64,000 nt of DNA from Endozoicomonas elysicola (GTDB lineage: Bacteria; Pseudomonadota; Gammaproteobacteria; Pseudomonadales; Endozoicomonadaceae), in contig NZ_JOJP01000001.1 of the NCBI RefSeq assembly GCF_000710775.1, forward strand, positions 465,264 to 529,263, in the 5' to 3' direction. Position 1 is the first letter of the stretch. Each line of letters starts with the position of its first letter. The notes below the pieces were generated by a model. That model had not been told where the DNA came from. It saw only the letters and a list, made by a program, of their open reading frames with translations, and searched no databases. Made by a program: the position numbers and the translations under genes. Below, one piece after another: positions 57,085 through 64,000 of the stretch.

Positions 57085-57942
57085 TTACTGTCTGTCATTA
57101 AGAATGCTGGAATAACCGGTTTTGAAGTCAGGGAAGTAAAACTTATAGCCAGTTTCAACAATCCTCTGGTTTGAGCATCTTTTGTTTCCTCTAGGCGGTG
57201 ATGGATAATTAACATTATCCAGTGATACTCCAAGCTGCTTGCCTAACCATTGCAACACATCATGGGTTGTCGCCGGGTTGCTATCAGTTCCCAGATATAA
57301 GTTATCGACTGGCAGGTTATCCATGTCTCTGCGAATAAGGTGAGCAATAATACCTGCGCAGTCCTTCTGGTGAATCCTGTTGCTGTATATTGTGGGCTCT
57401 TCTGGACAGCCCTCACCTTTTAAAGCCCGATTGATCAAACGGTTTCGACCAGGTCCGTAGATACCACCAAAACGAATAGCAGTTGCTGGGAAGGGAGAGA
57501 TTCGTAACAATGCTTCCGCTTCCAGCATCACCTTACCATTGAATTTCACGGGGCAGGTTTCAGATGTTTCAGTTACCCACTCTCCGTCATTTTGATGAAA
57601 GGTGCTGGTGCTGGAAGTAAAGAGAACTCGCCTGGGGTTGTACTTATCTTTCTTAAGCCGGCTCAGAATATTCTGGAGGCCACTAATATAAGCTCGTCGG
57701 TATTGCTCTTCGGAGTTTCCATCCGATGCGGCAGAGTAGACAACATAATCTAAGTGCTCTGGCCACTGGGCAAGATCGTCTTTTTGAAACAGATTGCCCT
57801 GAATGGGATATATACCGGATGGCAGCTTTGAAATGTCTCTGCGCAGGCCCCAGACATTAAAGCATTTCATGGCTAAAAGCTGTCGAGCGAGTTCACAACC
57901 AACATCTCCACAGCCGGCAATTAATATGTTGAGCTTATTCAT
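57085..57942 (-). CDS. NAD-dependent epimerase/dehydratase-like protein (YeeZ-type)
   Basis: 285-aa extended short-chain dehydrogenase-fold protein. The N-terminal NAD loop is LIAGCGDVGCELAR, a shortened glycine motif typical of the YeeZ group. VLFTSSTSTF, AIRFGGIYGPGRNRL and the C-terminal DNLYLGTDSNPATTHDVL follow. The active-site Tyr is not obvious, so it may not be a classical epimerase. It is divergent from oxyR across a LexA-type box. Confidence 0.78.
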   Translation of the reverse strand: MNKLNILIAGCGDVGCELARQLLAMKCFNVWGLRRDISKLPSGIYPIQGNLFQKDDLAQWPEHLDYVVYSAASDGNSEEQYRRAYISGLQNILSRLKKDKYNPRRVLFTSSTSTFHQNDGEWVTETSETCPVKFNGKVMLEAEALLRISPFPATAIRFGGIYGPGRNRLINRALKGEGCPEEPTIYSNRIHQKDCAGIIAHLIRRDMDNLPVDNLYLGTDSNPATTHDVLQWLGKQLGVSLDNVNYPSPPRGNKRCSNQRIVETGYKFYFPDFKTGYSSILNDRQ

Positions 57943-58003
57943 AGCTATATTCTATTGCTTGATATAATCTTCAAAAAAAACGTAATGGCATTTTCATTTA
58001 TAT

Positions 58004-58023
58004 AACTGTATAAATTTACAGTA
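58004..58023. promoter_or_regulatory. LexA-type SOS box between the SDR gene and oxyR
   Basis: AACTGTATAAATTTACAGTA matches 17 of 20 positions of the E. coli consensus, with the key CTG-N10-CAG core. It lies about 66 bases ahead of oxyR and 62 bases ahead of the divergent SDR gene, overlapping the likely promoters. It may put oxyR–recG, the SDR gene or both under SOS control. Confidence 0.7.
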
Positions 58024-58088
58024 TTATAGATGGTACGAACATCCTTGCCAGTCTTTCAGGCCTGTTTATCACGGCAGTTGAAATTACT

Positions 58089-58997
58089 ATGACACTGACA
58101 GAACTTCGCTACATTGTCACCCTTGCTCAAGAGCAGCATTTTGGCAGAGCTGCCAGTAAGTGCTTTGTCAGCCAGCCAACCTTGAGTGTTGGGGTCAAAA
58201 AACTAGAAGATGAGCTGGGGGTTGCCCTATTTGAGCGAACGCGCAATGCGGTTCGAGTGACTCCGGTGGGCGAACTGATTGTTAGTCAGGCGCAGAAAGT
58301 GCTTGAAGAGGCATCAGCAATCAAGCAACTTGCAAAAACGGGTCAGGATCAGCTCAGCTCACCTTTGAGAGTCGGTGCTATCTACACTATTGGCCCCTAT
58401 CTCTTTCCCCATTTGATCCCGCAACTGGCACAGACTGCTCCCAATATGCCGCTCTATATTGAGGAGAACTTTACGGCCGTTCTTCGCAGGAAGCTGCGTC
58501 TGGGTGAATTGGACGCCATTATTATTGCTTTGCCGTTTAATGAACCGGATGTTCTAACCAAGCCGCTTTATGATGAACCGTTCAGAGTGTTATTGCCTGG
58601 AGGTCATCCTTGGGAGAAACAGAAAGACATTGACCCTTCTGATTTAGTGAAAGAAGAGCTGCTTCTGCTGGGAGAAGGTCATTGTTTTCGAGATCAGGTG
58701 CTGGAAGCCTGCCCGATGTTGGCGAATAAAAAAGAGGCGGGGAGTGATGGCAGTGGTATTGAGGCAACCTCGCTGGAGACCATTCGGCATATGGTGGCTT
58801 CGGGGATGGGAATCAGTGTACTTCCGCAATCAGCGGTGGTGGATCATCATTATGCTCCTAATATTCTCAGTACCCGGCCTTTCCGTTACCCCTCTCCCAG
58901 CCGGACAGTGGCGTTAGCCTGGCGGGCCAGCTTTCCTAGACCAAAAGCGATTGATGTGCTTTCCGATGCGCTGAGGCAGTGTTCTGTTACCCCATAG
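58089..58997 (+). CDS. oxyR: Hydrogen peroxide-inducible regulator OxyR
   Basis: 302-aa LysR-type regulator. The N-terminal helix-turn-helix reads FGRAASKCFVSQPTLSVGVK. The redox cysteines are Cys199 (LLGEGHC) and Cys208 (VLEAC), at exactly the E. coli OxyR positions. It is followed by recG, 27 bases later, the oxyR–recG pair of Pseudomonas. Confidence 0.96.
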   Translation: MTLTELRYIVTLAQEQHFGRAASKCFVSQPTLSVGVKKLEDELGVALFERTRNAVRVTPVGELIVSQAQKVLEEASAIKQLAKTGQDQLSSPLRVGAIYTIGPYLFPHLIPQLAQTAPNMPLYIEENFTAVLRRKLRLGELDAIIIALPFNEPDVLTKPLYDEPFRVLLPGGHPWEKQKDIDPSDLVKEELLLLGEGHCFRDQVLEACPMLANKKEAGSDGSGIEATSLETIRHMVASGMGISVLPQSAVVDHHYAPNILSTRPFRYPSPSRTVALAWRASFPRPKAIDVLSDALRQCSVTP

Positions 58998-59024
58998 GCA
59001 GATCAGAGATTCGTAGCGGTGAAT

Positions 59025-61109
59025 ATGAACAGGTCATTGAATAATATTTCGGTTACAACGTTAAAAGGCGTTGGTGATGCCCTTGCTGACAAATTGGGCA
59101 GAATAGGCATTCACAATATTCAGGATCTGCTTTTTCATTTACCGCTGCGCTATCAGGATCGAACCAGAGTAACACCAATGGGTGCTTTACAACCCAATAC
59201 GGATGTTGTGATTCAGGGGAAAGTTCTGGCATCCGATATCGTGATGGGAAAGCGTCGCAGTCTGTTATGTCGAATTGGTGATGGGTCTGGGTCGATCAGT
59301 TTACGCTTTTTTCATTTTACCGCCGCTCAGAAAAACACATTAAAGCCAGGTGTTGAAGTGCGGTGTTTTGGCGAGCCTCGCCGTGGTGCTACCGGACTGG
59401 AGATTTATCACCCTGAATATCGGGTGATCAAAATAGATGCCCCTGCTGAAATAGAAGAAACATTAACACCTGTTTATCCAGCGACAGAAGGTCTGACACA
59501 ACAACGAATTCGCAGCCTGTGTGAACAAGCACTGAAATTTCTCGCTGATGAGAGCTCTCTTCAGGAACTGCTACCTGCTGAATTTCGGCAGAAATATCGG
59601 CTCAACTCTTTGGTGGAAGCCGTGCGATTATTGCATAAGCCCCCGCCGGAAGAATCAATAGTACTGCTCAGTGAAGGCCGACATCCTGCTCAGCAACGTT
59701 TGGCTTTTGAAGAGCTGCTTGCCCATAACCTCAGTCTTCAGCAGCTCAGGAAACGGGTACAGTCGATCGGTGGTTTTACCATGCCACCCGCAAATCAACT
59801 AACGCGAAAAATGCTTGAACAGCTTCCTTTTTCCCTGACCTCTGCTCAGCAGCGTGTTGCGGCAGATGTCAGTAAGGATATGGCTACTAGTCTACCAATG
59901 CTTCGTCTTGTGCAGGGTGATGTTGGTTCAGGAAAGACAGTGGTCGCTGCTCTGGCTGCACTGCAGGCAGTAGAGAATGGTTATCAGGCCGCCGTTATGG
60001 CGCCAACTGAAATTCTGGCGGAGCAACATCAGTTGAACTTCTCAAGCTGGCTTAAGCCGCTGGGTATCCCAATGGTATTTCTTTCAGGTAAAACCAAGGG
60101 AAAAAAACGACAGGAAGTGCTTGAAAAAATAGCGTCTGGTGAAGCGATGGTGGTAGTTGGAACGCATGCTCTTTTTCAGGATGATGTCATTTTCCATAAG
60201 CTGGGTATGGCGGTTATTGATGAACAGCATCGGTTTGGCGTTCATCAACGAATGGCACTGAGGAAAAAAGGTGAGCAAAATGGTGGTTTACCCGATCAGC
60301 TGATTATGACAGCAACGCCCATTCCCAGAACATTGGCCATGAGTGCCTATTCAGACCTTGATGTTTCTGTGATTGATGAGCTACCTCCCGGGCGTACACC
60401 AATCAATACGGTGGTGATTGGTGATGATCGTCGTGAAGAAGTTATTAAACGTCTGAAAATGGCTTGTCTTGAGGGGCGCCAGGCTTATTGGGTATGTACT
60501 CTGATTGAAGAGTCTGAGGCATTGCAGTGTCAGGCAGCAGAAGTGACTGCAGAGCAGTTGAGAGAAACACTGCCAGAGTTGTCTATAGGTCTGGTCCATG
60601 GCCGGATGAAAGCCAGCGAAAAAGCGGAAGCGATGAAGGCCTTTAAGGAAGGCCATCTTCATCTTCTGGTGGCGACCACCGTGATTGAAGTAGGTGTTGA
60701 TGTGCCCAATTCCAGTCTGATGATTATTGAAAACCCGGAAAGACTAGGGCTTGCCCAGTTACATCAGCTTCGTGGGCGGGTTGGTCGAGGTAATATAGAA
60801 AGCCACTGTCTTTTGATGTATCACGCACCGTTATCTCAGCAAAGCCGGGAGCGACTGCAGGTAATGAGAGACTCAAACGATGGATTTGTGATTGCTGAGA
60901 AAGACCTGGAGCTTAGAGGTCCCGGTGAAGTTTTAGGTACCCGGCAAACAGGCCTGGCACAGTTTCGGGTTGCCGATCTGGAAAGAGATCGTGATTTGCT
61001 GATGGCTGTACGTACCGCGGCGCAGGAGTTAATTCGCCAGTCGCCAGAAGGTGTCGAGCCGTTGGTTAATCGCTGGCTCGGTAAGGGGGAAGAGTACGCG
61101 AATGTTTGA
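59025..61109 (+). CDS. recG: ATP-dependent DNA helicase RecG
   Basis: 694-aa branched-DNA helicase that reverses stalled forks. The wedge domain has LPLRYQDRTR. The helicase core has QGDVGSGKTVVAALAAL (motif I), VIDEQHRFGV (motif II), MTATPIPRTLAM (motif III), LRGRVGRG (motif VI) and the C-terminal RGPGEVLGTRQTG. A GTG two codons upstream is an alternative start. Confidence 0.97.
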   Translation: MNRSLNNISVTTLKGVGDALADKLGRIGIHNIQDLLFHLPLRYQDRTRVTPMGALQPNTDVVIQGKVLASDIVMGKRRSLLCRIGDGSGSISLRFFHFTAAQKNTLKPGVEVRCFGEPRRGATGLEIYHPEYRVIKIDAPAEIEETLTPVYPATEGLTQQRIRSLCEQALKFLADESSLQELLPAEFRQKYRLNSLVEAVRLLHKPPPEESIVLLSEGRHPAQQRLAFEELLAHNLSLQQLRKRVQSIGGFTMPPANQLTRKMLEQLPFSLTSAQQRVAADVSKDMATSLPMLRLVQGDVGSGKTVVAALAALQAVENGYQAAVMAPTEILAEQHQLNFSSWLKPLGIPMVFLSGKTKGKKRQEVLEKIASGEAMVVVGTHALFQDDVIFHKLGMAVIDEQHRFGVHQRMALRKKGEQNGGLPDQLIMTATPIPRTLAMSAYSDLDVSVIDELPPGRTPINTVVIGDDRREEVIKRLKMACLEGRQAYWVCTLIEESEALQCQAAEVTAEQLRETLPELSIGLVHGRMKASEKAEAMKAFKEGHLHLLVATTVIEVGVDVPNSSLMIIENPERLGLAQLHQLRGRVGRGNIESHCLLMYHAPLSQQSRERLQVMRDSNDGFVIAEKDLELRGPGEVLGTRQTGLAQFRVADLERDRDLLMAVRTAAQELIRQSPEGVEPLVNRWLGKGEEYANV

Positions 61110-61120
61110 TGCTCCCCTTT

Positions 61121-61981
61121 TTAAGTGGGCTTTGTTATAGAGCGCAATATATTGATTGGACCTGCAGAAATCATGTTTTCCATGACTTCTGTATTTTTCA
61201 GAAAAAAGAGTCCAGCTATCGCGAAAGCGTTAATATGAACATCTGAAAATATGGCTGCTGACCTTGGTACGATGAGTAACCATTGATTGCTCAACAGTGT
61301 GTTATGAGATACATCCTGAGAGTTTTTTCCATATAGTTCCAGCTTATTCAGCATCGAATGATAAATATTCTCTATTTTTTCAATTGATTCCTGCCCTGTA
61401 AGCTGAACAATCAGATGCTGGAATGGTAATTGTTTAATGTGCAGTGGGGTTAAATAGCTTTTCTGCTGATTGATCAAGCCATCAATAAGGATATGTTTGA
61501 AGTCGGTCGTTGGGATGAACTGCATATGCTTGTGCTGTTGGCTGCAACCGGCATTAACTCCGCCATTATAAATAGCCAGACCTCTCTGCTGACTCAATAG
61601 TAACCACATGGCAGCCAGATCTGCTTGGGACAATGGTTGCCCCTGCTGTTCAAATTCCCGAGTTGCAATGACCAAGTGGTACTCAACTACATTGAACCGG
61701 GATAAGAGAATCTGATGATGTGTGCCAAGGTAGCCAACCAGAATATCTGCATTGGCTTGTATAAAAGGGTCGATCGTTTTATAGACAGCCAGATCAAGAT
61801 TTTCACAGTGGGGCTTGTTAGCCAGACCAGTAACAACCTTGAAATAGAATGGGAGCTGATGGTCTTTGTGAAGATGAATTTCGCCATCTTCTTTGTTGAC
61901 TGATCCAGCAGCAATCGCTTGATTGCTTGTTGCTTTTACTACTGACCAAAGACTGCTTTTGTCCAGCGATAATATAGACAT
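61121..61981 (-). CDS. Ap4A phosphorylase-like ATP adenylyltransferase (Apa2 family)
   Basis: 286 aa from the ATG at 61981 (MSILSLDKSSLWSVV), which begins right at the domain; in-frame ATGs at 62086 and 62170 would overlap or crowd the upstream gene. The HIT-superfamily core NGGVNAGCSQQHKHMQF, the LSRFNVVEYHLVIATREF segment and LWLLLSQQ match yeast Apa2 and its bacterial relatives, which cleave or make dinucleoside polyphosphates such as Ap4A. Convergent with recG, 11 bases between stops. Confidence 0.85.
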   Translation of the reverse strand: MSILSLDKSSLWSVVKATSNQAIAAGSVNKEDGEIHLHKDHQLPFYFKVVTGLANKPHCENLDLAVYKTIDPFIQANADILVGYLGTHHQILLSRFNVVEYHLVIATREFEQQGQPLSQADLAAMWLLLSQQRGLAIYNGGVNAGCSQQHKHMQFIPTTDFKHILIDGLINQQKSYLTPLHIKQLPFQHLIVQLTGQESIEKIENIYHSMLNKLELYGKNSQDVSHNTLLSNQWLLIVPRSAAIFSDVHINAFAIAGLFFLKNTEVMENMISAGPINILRSITKPT

Positions 61982-62114
61982 GCGATGTCTTGCATTCAGG
62001 GAACTGAACACTCTTTTATAGCAGTGATCTGCCGTGTTTGTACTGGAAGGAAAAGTAGCTGATGAGGGATATATGGCCTGATACATTGCAGTATCAGGCA
62101 AAGTGGGGAGTGTG

Positions 62115-62540
62115 TTAATAGCTAATCTTAAGTTTGCGAAACAGAAACCCCAGACACCACAAGGGTCCAATCAATAGAAACTGAAGATCCTCAAAGAAAG
62201 ACGGCTTTTTCCCTTCTACCTTGTGACCAATAAACTGAAAGATCCAGGCGACGATAAAAATCGCAATGCTGGCTTGTAAGACATAAGCTCCAAGCGCTTG
62301 AGAGAGTGCAGCCGATACAGCAAATACAACAATCATTGCCAGAGACAGCTTAAATGATAGCTTGAAATAGAACAGCATGGTGATGGCCATAAGTGCCCAG
62401 GCGGCAACAGGGCTGAATGCCCATACAATACCGACAATGCTGAAAAGAATAGAGGGTACACAGATCCAGTGGATCAGTTTGTTGGTTTTATTTTGGTGAC
62501 TTTCACCATATTCACTGAACCATTGCTCGATGGTTTTCAT
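62115..62540 (-). CDS. Mpo1/DUF962-family membrane protein
   Basis: 141-aa integral membrane protein with about four transmembrane stretches. ESHQNKTNKLIHWICVP and GHKVEGKKPSFFEDLQFLLIG, with paired His, are the family signature. Yeast Mpo1 is a 2-hydroxy fatty acid dioxygenase; a similar lipid role here is an inference. It lies upstream of the Ap4A gene on the same strand. Confidence 0.85.
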   Translation of the reverse strand: MKTIEQWFSEYGESHQNKTNKLIHWICVPSILFSIVGIVWAFSPVAAWALMAITMLFYFKLSFKLSLAMIVVFAVSAALSQALGAYVLQASIAIFIVAWIFQFIGHKVEGKKPSFFEDLQFLLIGPLWCLGFLFRKLKISY

Positions 62541-62660
62541 AGTTATGTCGCCTCTCTATATTCTTATTATTGGCACAAAGGATTAATTTATCAGTTGGTA
62601 CTATAGTTCGCAATTAATGTCTGGTCAGATAGTGTATGGGGTCAAAGGTAACCCTATTAC

Positions 62661-62687
62661 AAAAAGCCCGGAGCTAGGTCCGGGCTT
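62661..62687 (-). terminator. Intrinsic terminator after sulP
   Basis: On the minus strand AAGCCCGGA and TCCGGGCTT form a perfect 9-bp stem (62664–62687) followed by TTTTT. It lies 21–47 bases past the SulP stop. Confidence 0.87.
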
Positions 62688-62707
62688 GAAGTCATGATTG
62701 ATCGTAA

Positions 62708-64000
62708 TCAGGCATTGGTAGCAACGAAGTACTTAGGATCTTCGATGACATTCACTTCCACGAGATTGCCCGCCTTTGTCAGCAGCTTCCTGCAGTCATT
62801 GCTGAGATGACGTAGGTGCAGTGCTTTCCCGCTATTCATATAGCGTTCAGCCAGGGTATCAATAGCTTCCAGCCCGGAGTGATCACAAACCCTTGAGTTC
62901 TGGAAGTCGATAATGACATCTTTGTTGTCGTCTTTTGGCGAAAATTGCTCCAGGAAGTGTGTGGTAGAACCAAAGAACAGTGGGCCATGGACCTTATAAA
63001 TAGTGGAGCCGTCCTGGTCTTCCTGCTTTTCGATCTGAATATGCTTTGCATGCTTCCAGGCAAAAATCAGTGCTGAAACAATAACGCCGACAATAACAGC
63101 CACAGCCAGGTCGGTCAGAACGGTGACTACGGAAACCAGAACCAGTACAAAAGCATCGCCCTTAGGCACTTTGTTCATGATTCGGAAGCTACTCCACTCA
63201 AAGGTTCCGATGACAACGATGAACATGACACCAACCAGTGCTGCGACAGGGATCATCTCAATCAATGACGATGCGAATAGAATAAAGGAAAGCAGGAAAA
63301 GCGCAGCAGATATACCGGATAAACGACCACGGCCACCAGAGTTTACATTAATCATGCTCTGGCCAATCATTGCACAACCACCCATACCTCCAAAGAATCC
63401 GGTCACAACGTTGGCAACACCCTGGCCAACGCATTCGCGGTTACTGCTACCGTGTGTTTCGGTAATTTCATCAACCATTCGAAGGGTAAGGAGGGATTCG
63501 ATGATGCCGATGGCGGCAAGAATAAGGGAATATGGGAAAATAATAGCCAGTGTTTCAAACGTAAAAGGTACAGAAGGGATACTGAATGTTGGCAACCCAC
63601 CGGCGATGCCGGCAACTTCACCTACTGTTTTAGTGTCCAGATTAAAGCCAAGCACCAGAGCCGTAATAACAATAATAGCGGCCAGTGATGATGGAATGGC
63701 TGAGGTCAATTTAGGCAGGAAGTGAATAATCGCCATGGTTAATGCAACCAGGCCTAGCATCAGGTAAAGCTCACCACCTTCCATCCAGGCAACATCAATG
63801 ACACTGTTCTCAAGAAATGTTCCGGTTAACCAGCCGGATTCACCACTGGTTCCAAACTGGCCGAGCTGTGCCAGGAAAATAACGATCGCCAGGCCGTTCA
63901 CAAACCCAAGCATAACCGGATGGGGAACCATACGAATGAATTTGCCAAGTTTGAATATGCCGGCAAGAACCTGAATTATCCCCATAAGCACAACGGTAGC
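62708..64000 (-). CDS. SulP-family anion transporter with STAS domain (5'-truncated)
   Basis: The C-terminal 430 residues of a SulP inorganic-anion/bicarbonate transporter. The frame stays open to the window edge, so the GTG near 63991 is internal. Several transmembrane helices are followed by the conserved EITETHGSSNRECVGQG and GFFGGMGGCAMIGQSMIN. The C-terminal STAS domain starts about SGRALHL-like KVHGPLFFG and contains VIIDFQNSRVCDHSGLEAI. The substrate cannot be told. Confidence 0.93.
   Translation of the reverse strand, partial: ATVVLMGIIQVLAGIFKLGKFIRMVPHPVMLGFVNGLAIVIFLAQLGQFGTSGESGWLTGTFLENSVIDVAWMEGGELYLMLGLVALTMAIIHFLPKLTSAIPSSLAAIIVITALVLGFNLDTKTVGEVAGIAGGLPTFSIPSVPFTFETLAIIFPYSLILAAIGIIESLLTLRMVDEITETHGSSNRECVGQGVANVVTGFFGGMGGCAMIGQSMINVNSGGRGRLSGISAALFLLSFILFASSLIEMIPVAALVGVMFIVVIGTFEWSSFRIMNKVPKGDAFVLVLVSVVTVLTDLAVAVIVGVIVSALIFAWKHAKHIQIEKQEDQDGSTIYKVHGPLFFGSTTHFLEQFSPKDDNKDVIIDFQNSRVCDHSGLEAIDTLAERYMNSGKALHLRHLSNDCRKLLTKAGNLVEVNVIEDPKYFVATNA

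Overview
The window is one continuous chromosomal segment of a gammaproteobacterium. Gene order matches Pseudomonas and its relatives: rho–ubiD–fre, EEP nuclease–dsbA–cytochrome c4–engB, radC/coaBC–dut–argB–slmA, pyrE/crc, rph/yicC–gmk, rpoZ–spoT–ridA and oxyR–recG. The long A+T-rich effector-like genes would fit a host-associated Oceanospirillales such as Endozoicomonas; that is an inference from style, not proven here.

Layout. 1–4.5 kb: 3' part of rho, ubiD, a flavin reductase and a TetR-type regulator. 4.6–6.9 kb: parC on the minus strand without parE beside it. 7.2–13.3 kb: one A+T-rich gene for an unrecognised 2058-residue protein. It has nine copies of a short Tyr/Trp-Ala-x-Val-Val-like motif and two long poly-G tracts. 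13.4–23.5 kb: endonuclease I, a UbiF-like hydroxylase, cytidine deaminase, a DksA-like protein, murI, a TRAP solute-binding lipoprotein, uvrD and hexR. 23.5–29.3 kb: a 58-residue protein, a zinc-binding protein behind a perfect Zur-type operator, purU, a peptide deformylase, and a minus-strand cluster of NadD-like, NudF, a lipoprotein and a conserved small protein. 29.3–35.4 kb: a possible small-RNA locus, EEP nuclease, membrane-anchored DsbA, cytochrome c4, engB and a MalZ-type glucosidase. 35.5 kb: a 173-bp MITE-like inverted-repeat element touching the end of radC. 36–47.8 kb: coaBC, dut, argB, slmA, a secreted phospholipase C/Het-C-like protein, pyrE with a partner, crc, an AAA_28 ATPase, rph, yicC and gmk. 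47.9–53.2 kb: an insert between gmk and rpoZ holding two A+T-rich effector-like genes (one a Fic protein) and a long M24 aminopeptidase. 53.4–64 kb: rpoZ–spoT–ridA, a YeeZ-like protein, oxyR–recG behind a strong LexA-type box, an Ap4A phosphorylase-like protein, a Mpo1-like protein and the C-terminal part of a SulP transporter.

How the genes fit together. Most are housekeeping: quinone synthesis (ubiD, UbiF-like), nucleotide and NAD metabolism (dut, pyrE, cdd, gmk, NadD-like, NudF), stringent and global control (spoT, rpoZ, DksA-like, Crc, HexR), DNA repair (uvrD, recG, radC) and cell-envelope or redox functions (murI, dsbA). The accessory material most worth attention is the 2058-residue protein, the gmk–rpoZ insert with its Fic enzyme and simple-sequence repeats, and the secreted PLC/Het-C-like protein. 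I saw no tRNA, rRNA, CRISPR array, transposase or prophage gene.
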